The position numbers were made by a program, and so were the translations under genes. Under the pieces are notes generated by a model that saw nothing but the letters and a program-made list of their open reading frames with translations, did not search any database and was not told where the DNA came from. Shown here piece by piece: positions 1-11,400 of a DNA stretch of 64,000 bases (position 1 is its first letter; every line of letters starts with the position of its first letter). Source of the stretch: Anaeramoeba flamelloides (lineage: Eukaryota > Metamonada > Anaeramoebidae). The stretch is taken from assembly GCA_027625915.1 (NCBI GenBank), contig JANTQA010000048.1:3720001-3784000 (forward strand), written 5' to 3'.

Positions 1-806
1 AAAACGTTGTTGAAAAATGTCAAAACAAAGAATTTAATAGTGAAATATCAAATATTGCTGGCTTATATTGGAAATCTAATGTAATGTTAATTTCTACAAA
101 TACTAAATTTCTATATTATTTAAATTTAAAAACTGGAGAAATAAAAAATTTAAAAGTTAATCAAAATAAAAAAATTTTGAAAATCATTTTTAGACCATTA
201 AAAAAAACAAATATTATTTTAATATTATTTGAAGATGGGAAAGTAATAATTTTTGATGTAAAAAAAAACTCTCAATTTAGTTCGATTGACAAAAAATATT
301 TTGATATTATTGATATTGATTTTGTGAATACAAAGAATATTGTGTTATTATCAAAAAATGGTTCGATCATATTATTATCCTTAAGTCTGAATTTTACAAA
401 TTCTATGATAAAATTATCAAATTTTAAAACTCGTCCAATAACACCAATTTTATACAACCAAGAATTCGCCATGGCTTTAAAAATGATTATGAATTTTGGA
501 ATAAAAATTATTTCAAATAATAACAAGGGGAAGAAAATAAAAAAGAAAGGGGAACTACTGATAAAATTGGATGATAAGAACGAAGATGAAGATCGGGAGG
601 TGAGGAAATTGGCTTTAATTGATAATAATTATAAATTTAAAATTTATTCTAATACCGGGGAAGTTGATCAATCAAAAATAATATTAAAAAATAAATCAGA
701 TAACAAAAATAATTTAAACAATAAAAAAAATCAAAAAAAAGGTTCAATAAATAATAATGAGAATAATAATAAAAATAACGAGAAAAAAAATAATAACAAT
801 AATAAC

Positions 807-852
<46 letters not shown>

Positions 853-2108
853 TGAAAAAAAATAAACGAGAAGTTATTAAATATACTATAAATGATTTTC
901 TTTTAAGAGAAATAAACTTTCTTCCAGAAAAAATTGTTAAATTAATTCAAACTACGAAAAATATTCCTCAGCGTTGTTTGTATGTATCTGAGTATTTTCA
1001 TGATGAAACCCAAATTAAATTTTGGAAATTAGTAAAATATTATTTACCAATATTTTCAAAATCAAATGGAAATGATGATGACAATGACGACGATAAGTTA
1101 AATGATAACAATAATGAAAACATTACAAATAGCTTTAATTTAAATAATAATATTCAAAATTTAATAAAAACCAAACCAAATATTCATGAGAATAAGGATG
1201 AGAATGAGAATAAGGATGGGGGTGAGAATATGGATGAAGAAAAGGAAAATGTTGAAGATAAAAATAAAGAAAGCCATAATGAGAATAGTTCCAAAATCAA
1301 AACTATTACCAAAACTGGTAGAAAAGTAAAGGATAAGGAATTAAAGGAAAAATTGCCCTTAAGGTATGGTATACTTGTTGGGAAGAAACAATTAATTACT
1401 GAAAAAATTAGAAGAATTGAAATTCAAAATACCCAACAAAAAGAAGACTCTTCAGTTTCTTCGTTTGTGCAGCAGGGATTTGTTTTGTATCATTCCAAAG
1501 AACGCGCATTAGATATGGCCTTGAATACATCACCTAATTCATCCCAATATTTAACTAATTTGTTAAAGGCTGTTATTGTTTCAGCGACAATATCACAGGA
1601 AACCTTTTTACAAACAGCTAGAAAAGTCAGTTCAACAATGATTAAAAAGGACTTGTTCGAAGGCGTTCAATTGTTATGTTTAATTGGCGATTACCAAACT
1701 GCCTGCCAATATTTGATTGCTGAAAAAAAATGGAAAGAAGCTTTATGGATTGGCAAAATAAACCTTCCATTCAAGGAAAGAAATTTATTATTTGCGGAAT
1801 ATGCAGAGGAGTTATTATCTAATGGCGAGACTTGGAATGCAATTTATTTTTTAATCTCAATCGGGAAATTCCAAAGAGTTTTGAAATTTTTAATAGAGAT
1901 CGAAAGCTTTGACCTTGCTTTTTTCTTGCTCCAGGCCACGCAACAATATAACATCCCAAAATCTATTATAAACACTGATTCTGGGTTGATTAGCCAAATT
2001 CCTTTACGGTTTTCAATGCTATTAGGTAAAATTGGGTTGGATAAACAGTCGAGAGAAATTTGGAAAATGTCTTGGAGCACAAATAAATTATCACAAGAAA
2101 AAAATTAA
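1..2108 (+). CDS. WDR11: WDR11-like protein, C-terminal part (5' end beyond window)
   Basis: The frame is open from base 3 through the TAA at 2106-2108 with no start needed at 84, so the gene (or its last exon) enters from the left edge; about 700 residues are visible. The first ~120 residues look like degenerate WD40 blades (GLYW, FEDGKVIIFDV). The C-terminal ~200 residues match the helical tail of WDR11: KERALDMALNTSPNSSQYL, EGVQLLCLIGDYQTACQYL and EKKWKEALWIGKI align with human ERALELALETDP, EGVQLLCLIDKAADACRYL and EWNRAAWLAKV. In animals WDR11 works with FAM91A1 and TBC1D23 in capturing endosome-derived vesicles at the trans-Golgi. The middle is low complexity: an Asn run (about 780-852) and Asp/Glu/Asn/Lys-rich spacers absent from animal WDR11. 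Family assignment rests on the tail only; the N-terminal propellers are not in the window. Confidence 0.85.
794..852 (+). repeat. AAT/AAC trinucleotide run coding poly-Asn
   Basis: A nearly uninterrupted run of AAT and AAC codons inside the WDR11-like gene. The frame reads asparagine throughout. Such runs occur in several genes here (Spt7-like, AP-2 alpha, SEC24) and mark length-variable spacers rather than folded parts. Confidence 0.9.
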
Positions 2109-2324
2109 TCTTATTATTCATAATATCTCTCATTCTTTACTCTATTCTATTTTGTACCTCATTTTTATTTATTTATTTTTATTTTTTTTTTCTCGCTTAT
2201 TTGTTAAAATAATAATTATAAATTTATATTTTTTTTTTTATTTTTGTTTTAATTTTTAAAAATATATCACACAATACAATTAAAAAGCATGAATTTTGAT
2301 TTTTTTCTCGGTATAAATTTGTTT

Positions 2325-2615
2325 TACAGGGAAGAAAAGTTACAAATAAAAATAAATAGGCTATTATTTGCTAATACTGAAATAGCGAATTACGGAAGTT
2401 TGAGTAACTTGAAAATAAAATTGAAAAAGCAAAGGAAAAAATAATCAAAGGTTGTAGGAAAATCAGATCAAAAACAAAAAAGTAATTACAACAATTAAAG
2501 AACGAATCCTCAAATGAACATTTATGATTAATTATCAAATTAAATTAAATTAAACAAAAGTATTGTGGCTGTGATTTTGGATGTTTTTAATTAGAAAAAG
2601 TATTGGATTTTTTTT
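2325..2615 (+). repeat. Dispersed repeat R1, copy 1
   Basis: About 290 bp alignable by eye to 10130-10440 in the same orientation and to 3420-3640 and 7150-7385 in reverse orientation. Shared words include gctaatactga near the left and gtggctgtg near the right. Copies 1 and 2 face each other, so 2325-3640 could be one element with long inverted ends, or two separate insertions. No coding capacity is seen. Confidence 0.65.
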
Positions 2616-3096
2616 TTTGATTTTTTTACCAATATCTTCTTAATCCTGTTTTAATTATTTTTTTTTTTTTTTTTTTAGTTTTTTTTAATTGTTTTTATGG
2701 ATTTTTGCCTATAAAAATAATTTGAGTATGCTCTTTTCATAAATAACTTTGAAATCTTAAATATTATATCTTAAATTTCCTTTTTGAAATTTAAAATACA
2801 ATTGTATATTGACTCTTATTTACGTTGGTTCAATAATAATAAAAACTCTAAATTATCGATTTATAATTATAAAATTTCTAATTTTTATATATTTTAGACA
2901 AAATATTAATTTTAATAATTTTTTCAATTTTCATTTTAAAAGATTTAAAAAAGATTAAATGTTTAAATGTTTATTTGAGAAGAAATATCTCAAATTGTTT
3001 ATTATTTAAAAAAAATGAAAAGAAACTTAGAACCACAATAAACAATTATTTAAAAGCACTTCTCTTAGCAATAACTTAAAAATTGGGTTATTTGTT

Positions 3097-3150
3097 ATTT
3101 TTTTTTTTTATTGATTGAAGGGAGTAATCAAAGGCCCTCTTACAGCTCTG
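3097..3150 (-). mobile_element. LINE-like 3' tail fragment
   Basis: On the minus strand, GTAAGAGG is followed by an ACTCCCTT word and then a short A run. The same order occurs at the 3' ends of the LINE copies at 48427-48709 and 10905-11340. Only the tail is recognisable, so this is read as a heavily 5'-truncated or decayed copy. Confidence 0.4.
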
Positions 3151-3419
3151 ATTACTAAAGGTAAATTAGTAATCTAGAGATATTGAAAAAAATTATTTTG
3201 GAATTAAACAAGTTCCAAATTTTTATTGGTTGAGAAAACAAAAAGAAAAATTAAAAAAAAAACAAAAAGCAATTTAAAAAACAAAAAAAAAAAAAATTTT
3301 TCAAAGTCAGTTGGTAAAAAAATCAAAAAAAAAAAACAAACCAGAAGCCTATTTTTATCCAGAACACTGAAAAAACAGACACAATCTTTTTATTTAAAAT
3401 TTTGTCATTTAATATTTTC

Positions 3420-3640
3420 TAAGAAATCGTGAATGCATTGTTGGGAGGTAGTTGTTTAGTAGCTGCCATTTTTTTCTTTTTGATCCATTCTTTTTTGACT
3501 CCAGTTTTTGTTTTTGTTTCTTCTTTTTACTTTCAAGTTACCCATACCAACTAGTAAATAACCTTCCAATATTAGTAGGTAACCACTTGATTTTTCTCCT
3601 TAGTGACTCTTCTTCCCAATAAAAAAGAAATTCAACCAGG
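3420..3640 (-). repeat. Dispersed repeat R1, copy 2
   Basis: Reverse-orientation copy of R1. The words ttgggaggtagttgttta and ctttttgatc match the reverse complement of 10130-10440. Divergence is substantial, so the copy is old. Confidence 0.6.
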
Positions 3641-5141
3641 GAAAAAATAGAAAAAAACCAAAAATTAGATTATTTAAACCTTTTAAATTAAGTCAATTAA
3701 TGCATGGGTTCGAAATATATAATTATTAAAGAAAAACTTTAAATTAATTTGGTTCTTGGATTAATTCGTGTATTACTAGAATCTGCAAAATAAACAGAAA
3801 CACACGTTAATTCTTATTTACAAAACGAAATTGAAAATTGAAAAATTGGTATTTTCTGTAAATAAAAAAAAATTTAAAAGAAAAAAAAAAAAGACAATTT
3901 ATCTCTTCCCTTATTTTGTAAAATTAATAAAACTTTAATCAAAGAAAAAATATTAAAATCAACAGGAATTCAAAAATATTTCAGCAACTTTAAAAAAAAA
4001 TTCCATTTGCTAATTGGAAAATAACACTATTTTTCGATCCAAGCAATTTAGAGCTGACTTGCAATAAATTTCAAAGGTGGGGTTACTGATTTTAATTTTA
4101 AATTGGCTAAGTGAAAATTAGATTCTTGTTATATTAAAATAAATCGGTAAAGATCAGCTTTGAGTAAATGGTTCTTATTTTTTGTAAAAAGTCAAGGCTT
4201 GTTTGGTTATTAAATAAAGTTTACAGATAAACTAAAAAAATATAAGAGCTACTGGTATTTTCAGAATTCATAGAAAAAATTTTCACTTCATTTTTTTCTT
4301 TATCTTCGGCTTTCTGATATATTCAAAAAAATTGTAAAATTTTTAGTTCAATTAACTTTTTTGTAAATTCTCAAACTCAACTTTCAAAACATTCCAATTC
4401 AAAGAATATTTCAAAAATCAACCAATTTGACAAAGTTTCTTTGCACTAAAACCAATAAAATTCTTTATTCAAAGCGGAAAAAAACATAAAAACGGGCGAA
4501 TCAAATAAAATAAAAGAACAAATTTCAATTTCTCTATTTGAAAACTTTTAGTTAACGAAATTTCAAAATAAAAATTCAAACATTTATTTGAATTTATCAG
4601 TAGAATTTCTAGAAATAGATTGTAATTTGAGTTTTCTATTGATTTATTTGTCTCTCTTTTTCATGCAATGTATTTTTATATACTGGGTGAATTAAGAATT
4701 CTGAATCAAAGGAAATAATTGCAGAATCGAAAAAAGAAAAATCTGTTAATTTTTATCCAAATCAAAATTCAAATACCTGCTTTTTTTTTTTATATTAAAG
4801 TGATTTAATATTATACTGAATAAACTTCCAATTGTTACAAAAAGATGGAGGTGTATTCAAATTACAGTCAATATGGAAATTAATAAAGTCTTTACTCATC
4901 TGGTGATGTTTTTTTGTTTTGGAATTAAATTAAAAATGGTTAGCTAAAAAAATAATAAAAAAACAAAAGATCGAAACCGGAAGAGAAAGTTTTATTTTCT
5001 TTTCTTTGTGGTATTTAGATATTTAGTTTGTTTTTTTTTTAATTATATAAATTCTTCTTTGTTTTCAAAATTTGATTGGATTCCACTTTTCAAAATTGGG
5101 TTTTTTGTTTTTTTTCTTTTTTTTTTTAACAATTTCAAGAA

Positions 5142-5684
5142 TTAGTAATCCGAGAGTTGTTGCTCTCCTGTTTTTTGTTGTTGCGATTTTTGTTCCTTTG
5201 TTAGTTTTCTTCGGAAAAGAAAAACTGTTTTATCTGGTTTGTGCCAATGGTAATGGATCCATCTGTGAGGTTAAAAAAATATCAATAATTGATTAAAAGG
5301 TAAAAGAAAAAAAGATTGAAAAAAAAAAAATTTATTTACTATTCGTTAAATTTTTAAAAAAAAAAGATCTTGAACTGATATAAGAAAAGGAGTGAATTTT
5401 TACCCTGGGCTCATCTGTATTCCAATAGATCTCCATTCGTTTTCAGAATATAATTTTTTTTGTGACAATTTTAGTGAAACCGTTTTTGGTATAATGACAT
5501 GACTTTAGGAAGGAGGGAAGGAAGAGATTGCAAAAAGAGCACAAAAAAAAAGTTGAGATCACAACACGTTTGAGTTAGATCACTTTGGAAAAAATATCAG
5601 AAGTGTTCAAAAGAAAATAACTTACCGATATTCATAAATGTCATCATAATATTTGGGAGAATAGTAAAAGTCGTCAGAAGACAT
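5142..5684 (-). CDS. CKS1: Cyclin-dependent kinase regulatory subunit CKS1, 3 exons
   Basis: Exons on the minus strand: 5684-5626, 5502-5404 and 5262-5142, giving 92 residues. Introns of 123 and 141 nt have donors GTAAG and GTAAA and acceptors AAG and CAG, and both joints restore phase. Start chosen at MSSDDFYYSPKYYDD, matching the family N-terminus. The spliced product reads EYRHVIIPK, SENEWRSIGIQMSPGW and FLFRRKL, as in human CKS1 (EYRHVMLPK, SESEWRNLGVQQSQGW, LLFRRPL). The five anion-binding residues K11, R20, S51, W54 and R71 fall at the same numbers as in human CKS1. CKS proteins dock on CDK1 and bind phosphothreonine to promote multisite substrate phosphorylation. Odd point: the hinge, HEPEPH in animals, reads HKPDKT, losing the second proline. 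The C-terminal tail is Gln-rich (about 20 residues). Confidence 0.94.
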
Positions 5685-5898
5685 GTTTGTTAAGCTTTTT
5701 TGTTGTAATAAAAAAAAAAAGTAAAAGGTTAAAAGTAAAAAAATGAAATTATTTAAATGGATTTGTAAGTTTCGAAATCTGCTTAAGGAAGAATTAATAA
5801 ACACATTTTTGGAATATTCTTTTCTATATAAACCTAATTAGGGATTTTACGATAAACTGAGAATTAATCCCATATTAAATATTGTTTTTATAATTTCT

Positions 5899-6885
5899 TT
5901 AAGGACTACGTTCCCAACCTTGAGTGGTTGGGTAATTGTGATATTTCCCTTTCCCTTCTTTCAAAAAATTTTCACATGTAAGAAATTGGACGAAAAAAAA
6001 ATAAAAAAAACATTTTTTGTCATCTTTACCTTTTTAAATGCAAAGTGTTTTTCTTTCTTTTTCAATGAAAAGGAAAATTGAAAATAACAAAAAAAATAAT
6101 TGCAAAAAATGGCTTTTGGGGGATTTTCAAGTGCCTTTCGAATTTGAGAACATTTCAGACTTGTACAAGCAAATTTAAAAAATATGTAGAACAGCCCAAG
6201 AAAATAGTGTGGGTTCAGAAAGTTGAAATGGAAATTCTAAAATATTAAAATCAAAATTTTGCATGATCTATTAAAAGTTAAAATTGTGAAAATTGTTGAA
6301 ATTGTTAAAATATCACATTTTTTCTAAAAGAAATGCTCATTGGATAAAAATTCCTTGGATTACATAACTTTTTCAAGGGTGATTTTATCGATTATTTCAC
6401 TTTTTTCACCTAAAAACGTAGTCATTAACTAAAAGTTTTCAAATAGAGAAATTGAAATTTGTTTATTTCATTATAATTGATTGGTTTTTTTATTAAAATT
6501 TATATTTAACAAACTAAGAATTCTAAATCAAATGAAATAAATACAGAACACAAAAATGAAAATCAATCAAAATATTCACCTTATTAAATATATTATAAAA
6601 TTTAAATAAATCAAGATCTGGAAATAAAAAAAAGGTGTTTAATTCAGATAAATAAATAAATTTTAACTTTTACTTCATTTACTAAGAAAATATCAAATTG
6701 TTAAATAGTTCAAAAATTAAAGTAAATTTGGTTTAATAAGGGCAAGTTCAAATTACCAGTGCTCCTAGGATAAAAACGTGTCTCAAATAAAAACTGGAGT
6801 TTATTGCTTCTTCTTGTTCTGATATAACACCTAGATAAGTACCCAAGAGTATACCCACAGTAAAATGACTTTTGAAAGTAAACCC
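5899..6885 (-). CDS. Putative exons of an unrecognised small membrane protein
   Basis: Two minus-strand stretches look coding but belong to no gene I can name. At 6885-6757, an AG precedes and a GTAATT donor follows exactly 43 codons containing a hydrophobic Gly-rich segment (HFTVGILLGTYLGVISEQ). At about 6023-5899, an open frame ends in KYHNYPTTQGWERSP and TAA. Both lie upstream of CKS1 in the same direction and have higher GC than the surrounding DNA. Their phases do not join directly, so another exon would be needed, and no start exon was identified. The membrane segment faintly recalls small single-pass proteins such as STMP1, but that is weak. This may be a real small gene, a decayed one, or chance. 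Confidence 0.3.
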
Positions 6886-7029
6886 CTAAATATTTTTAGA
6901 TATTTTGATAAAGTTCTTTTATTTGATTTTTTAAAAGAATTCCAAAAACAAAATTTCAGAAATTGAAAGGTGGATCAAAAATTCCAAGAAATACCAAAAA
7001 ATCAAAAAGACTCAAAAATTTTTTAATCA

Positions 7030-7385
7030 CTATAAAACTTTCCAAGAATTTTTAAGAAACTGTAGTGTTCAGAGAGAAATGTTTATACTAAAATAACTAT
7101 TTGACATTACGACAAAATATTTTTTTTCATTACTATATTTTATTTAATTTGATAATCGATAATGAAAGTTCATTTGGGGATCGTTGTTTAATTTTTGCAA
7201 TTTTTTTTTCTTTTTGATCCGATTTGCACTAAACCCATGTTATTTTTTACTTTGACTTTTTTCTTTTTTATTTTCAGGTCACTCATACTGTTTTATTTCA
7301 GTATATCCAGTAATATCAAAACAACCACTTGATATTTTTCTTTTGTAACTCTTCTTCGAAATATAAAGAAAATTCATCCTTGAGA
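7030..7385 (-). repeat. Dispersed repeat R1, copy 3, with related flank
   Basis: 7150-7385 matches R1 in reverse orientation (gttgtttaa, ctttttgatcc, aaaacaaccac). The adjoining 7030-7130 (gtagtgttcagaga, aaatgttta) recurs at 44150-44255, so either the element is longer than the R1 core or two repeats lie side by side. Confidence 0.55.
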
Positions 7386-8407
7386 AATAATCGAAAAAAA
7401 TAAACAAAATCCAATTTATAATCGTTTTATAAATGAATGAAACAGAGAATGTGAGTAATATAATACTTTAAAATATAAACTCCATTTCATACAAGGTTCC
7501 CAGCTAAAAAGGAAAAAGTCTCTTTATTTTTCGATTTAACCAAACTTATGATTGTGTAAAAATACGAGAAATAATAAACTTCTCATTAAAGTCGATAATC
7601 ATAAAAGAAAAGCCTGAACAAATCATAAATATCAAAAAAAAAAAAAATGTTAAAAAAATTTTTGTACCTTTTCATTGGAACGTCTCAGGCATTATTCTCA
7701 ATTTCTTTAGGAAATTAAAATCGTTGATAATAAGATTTTTTACTTGTAAATGTATGAATTTTAAAAGAACATACAAAGCCTAACTTTTCTTAATGACAAT
7801 TTTAAGTTTCAAACATTTTTTTTTTCAAATTTAATTTTTAAAAAAAAAATAATAACGAAAAGAAAAAATTAAAAAATGAAAAAAAAAAAAAAAAATAAAA
7901 AAATGTTAAAAAAAGAGAAAAAATGATTCTGATCAAAAATTGAAATTTTAGTTTGTGAAGAATAATGAATTAAACTCATAGAATACATTCTATTTCTTCA
8001 ATAAAACTGGGATCCTTTGACTGAAAAAGAGTTTATTTACAAGAATAATAATATGATGTTCTATTGTTAAGAATTACTTACTACTAAGAGAACAACAATT
8101 GAGTAACCAAACTCTTTGGATTCTAAATTAATATTAAATTGATTCGTTCAAAAAACTATTAAAAATTAATAATATCTAACCAAAAAGTAAAAATAATAAA
8201 AAAGTAATATTTATCCTTCAAATAATCAAAAACGAAATTATGGAAATATATTTTTCATAATAAAATTTAAAAAATTATAAATTTTTTTTTTTAAAATAGA
8301 AGGAAGTAAAAAGAAGAAAGGATTAAAGAAAAAAAAAAAGAAAGAAAGGAAAAAATATAGATGGATAGATAAATGGAGGAGAGTGGAAAGAATCGTGTGG
8401 TTGTACT

Positions 8408-11400
8408 CTATTTGATATATAATTTAATTAATTCGTCTGAGACGCCAGATGGGGAAAGAGCACCCAAATCGGTAAACAAAATGGTAATATTTTCGGCCGG
8501 TGTATAATCTAGCATATGGAATTGTTTCTTTTTTGAAATTTGAATTTGTTTGTCGAATTTGATATCAAAATTATCTGTTTTTTGTTCAAGTAATGACCCA
8601 GTTCTATTTTCACTAACCAATTCATTGATATCATCTTGGTTTAAGGGATAAAACCTCATGAATTTTAAACTTTCGCTTGCAACATAAAAGGGCTTATTGA
8701 ATTGCTTTGCAATGATTGAAACTTGGAAGGTTCCTAACACATTTATAATACCGCCTGATTCTACAACAGCCTCGGCTCCTACAACAACCATGTCAACTTG
8801 ATCAATAACAAAAGCTACAGAGGAATCGGGGATGACAGAAGTTTCAACCCCCCATGATGATAATTTTTGTGCAAATTTATATCCTTCTCCACTTGGGAAA
8901 GTTTCTGTTACAATCACAGAAAAATTCACTTTTCTATTAACTTGTCGGCGAAACATCTTTGAAACAGTTTGTGAATAGCCATGACACAAGACAACCTATA
9001 ATTGGCAATTTGAAAGATCGAGAAAATTGAAAAATGATAGGAAATTAAAATAATGGGAAATTATAATTTATCAGAAAAATTAATTTGATCTAATAATTCG
9101 TTTTATTTAGATCAAAAATACGGAAATAAACTATTTTCAAATAGTTTTTATATCAGCAATATTTTGTGAAAAGTTATTTGAAAATTTTTGTCACTTTTTT
9201 TTGAGAATTTTTTTTAAAAATCAAAAAAGTTAAGTGGACTCAAGGTAAAATATTTTTTTTTAGTTGAAAAAGCATGGATTCAAGAAATAGTTATTTTAAA
9301 AAGATAATGTTTGTTTTTTCATTTGTAAATGGATTGTAATTCTTGGGAAAGGGTTCACATAGTCTTATCACCTTCATTGTTTTTGAGCTCCCTTTTTCTT
9401 GAAAAATTATATTAAATTCTCAAAAATAATATTTTCATTTTTGCATTTTGGTTCGATACCGAGAGATTCAAAAAAATATTTTCAAGTTTTTCGTTCAATT
9501 TCAATTTTTTCCATTTCTATAAATCCTTGAACTTAATGTTGAATAAACAATTTTATTGATTTAAATGTTAACAAACGATGTAAATAACTTGATTTTTAAA
9601 ATGTTTTGAAAGTAGAGTTATTGGATTTGTAAAAAAGGAAATTTTCTTATTTATCTGAATTTATCAGTTATATTAACCTTTATTCATTTTTAAAATTTGA
9701 AAAAAAGATATTAAATTGAATAGAAATTGAATTATGAAGATAATGGTTAAATTGAACTCGATTTAATAAAGATTTTACTTAATCTTTTTTAATTGGAATA
9801 TATCTTTACAGATATTCAAAAAAAAAAAAAAAACTTATCCAAATAAAAAATGTGACGCTATTTTTTAAATGGAAATTACTCAAAATATTCCTTATTTTTA
9901 GGTTTTTTTTATATTCTAATATATTGTAGATGAAAATATAAAAAAATCTTCTAGTTATCTCAATTTTTTATCAACTATAAATAAATTATTATCATTGCTG
10001 AAAAATAAAAAAAAAAAATTAATTTATTGAAATAAAAAATTAATTTTCAAAAGAAATTTTACCCTAACAGAACACAAATAAACCAATTTAAAGAAATTTT
10101 TTTTAATTTTTTTCCATTTTTTTTTCTGGAAAACTTTTATAATGAGAAAAAGGGTTACAAATGAAAAAGATCAATGGTTGTTTTGCTAATACTAGATATA
10201 CTGAAACACGAAAGTATGAGTAAAACGAAAATAAAAACAAAAAAGCAAAGGCCAGAAAATGACATGACCAAAGGTTTAAAGCAAACAAGATCAAAAAGAA
10301 AAAAAGAAATAATAGCAATTAAACAACTACCTCCCAAATTAACCTTCATGATCTTCTAACAAACAAAACAAAATTAATCAAAGGTATAGTGGCTGTGTTT
10401 TTGGGTTTCCTTAATCAAACCAATAGCATTTACTTTATTTTGTTTTTTTTACTTATTGCCTCTGCTTCTTTAAAAACACTTTTTAAATTTATTTATTTTT
10501 TTTATCTTTATCTTATTATTCTGTTTTTTACTTTTTAAACATATTTTTTCTTTTTTCTTTATATTCAACAGATCGGTTTTGTTTTTTGATTTTTTATTTT
10601 TATTTTACTTTTTTCTTTTTTGTTAATTTTTTTTTTTTGCTTCAAAAACAATAAAAATTATTTCTTGCTTTTCTTTTGGTCTTCACTATTTATCTTTTAC
10701 AATTATTTAACGAAAAGCCATCTTTTGATTTATAATACTTTCATAATTATAATGTGAAGAAAAATCACGAAATAAAGTTTAGTGATTCTGACAAACAGGG
10801 AGTTCTATCTTTTAATATTACTTCTCTTTTATTCAATAAAAAAATATTCCTTATTTTTAATTGATTTAAATTAATCAAAAAATATTATTTATATCTATTA
10901 TTTTCAAGGGGGAGACAGTAATTTCCTCTTACAGCCGTTAACTTTTCTTGAGTTTTCTGTTGATCCGTAAAATCTATAGATTTTTTAATCAAAAATAAGA
11001 ATTAAAAAAAATTGACGTTATATTTTCCAGAATTCAAAAGAATAGAGAAAAATCATGGATGTTACTCTATTCTTTTAAATTTTTTAAAAACCTAGCCACT
11101 CTGCGACAGTGATGAAACTCTACGGCACTTCTTGAATTGCAAAATTTTTATTTTGAAATTTTATTAAAGACTCTAAAATAAGCTTCTATTATCCACTAGC
11201 AAAAATAAATATGTTGAATCTTTTTTTCTTATATTATCAAAAATATTGATATTTTTTAATATATTAGATATCTTAATAATTTAAGTTCAGAAATCCAGAT
11301 TTTACGATTATTTTCAAAGTCTTGACAATTCCAGATTAAAAAAAAAAATTGTTTAAATTTTTTTGAATAATTTTAAGTTTCTGAATTTTGATTTGTCCTT

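Larger units (their letters stand above)
2109..5141. other. Gene-poor interval with repeat copies
   Basis: No convincing gene lies between the WDR11-like stop and the CKS1 stop. It holds two opposed copies of dispersed repeat R1 (2325-2615 and 3420-3640), a LINE-like 3' tail (3097-3150, minus orientation), and A/T homopolymers. Open frames at 3226-3432 (Lys-rich, A-run driven) and on the minus strand near 4795-4910 are not supported by any family resemblance. Confidence 0.6.

Noticed and set aside
272-526. Minus-strand open frame within the WDR11-like gene
   Set aside because: Antisense shadow of a well-supported coding frame.
3226-3432. Lys-rich open frame of 68 codons
   Set aside because: Translation of A runs; no start context, donor or family resemblance, and it abuts an R1 repeat.
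4795-4910. Minus-strand open frame with ATG (MSKDFINFHIDCNLN...)
   Set aside because: About 36 codons with stops close by and no supporting splice pattern or family; length is within chance for this composition.
10103-10359. Overlapping open frames on both strands
   Set aside because: All lie inside repeat R1 copy 4; translations are not conserved in the other R1 copies.
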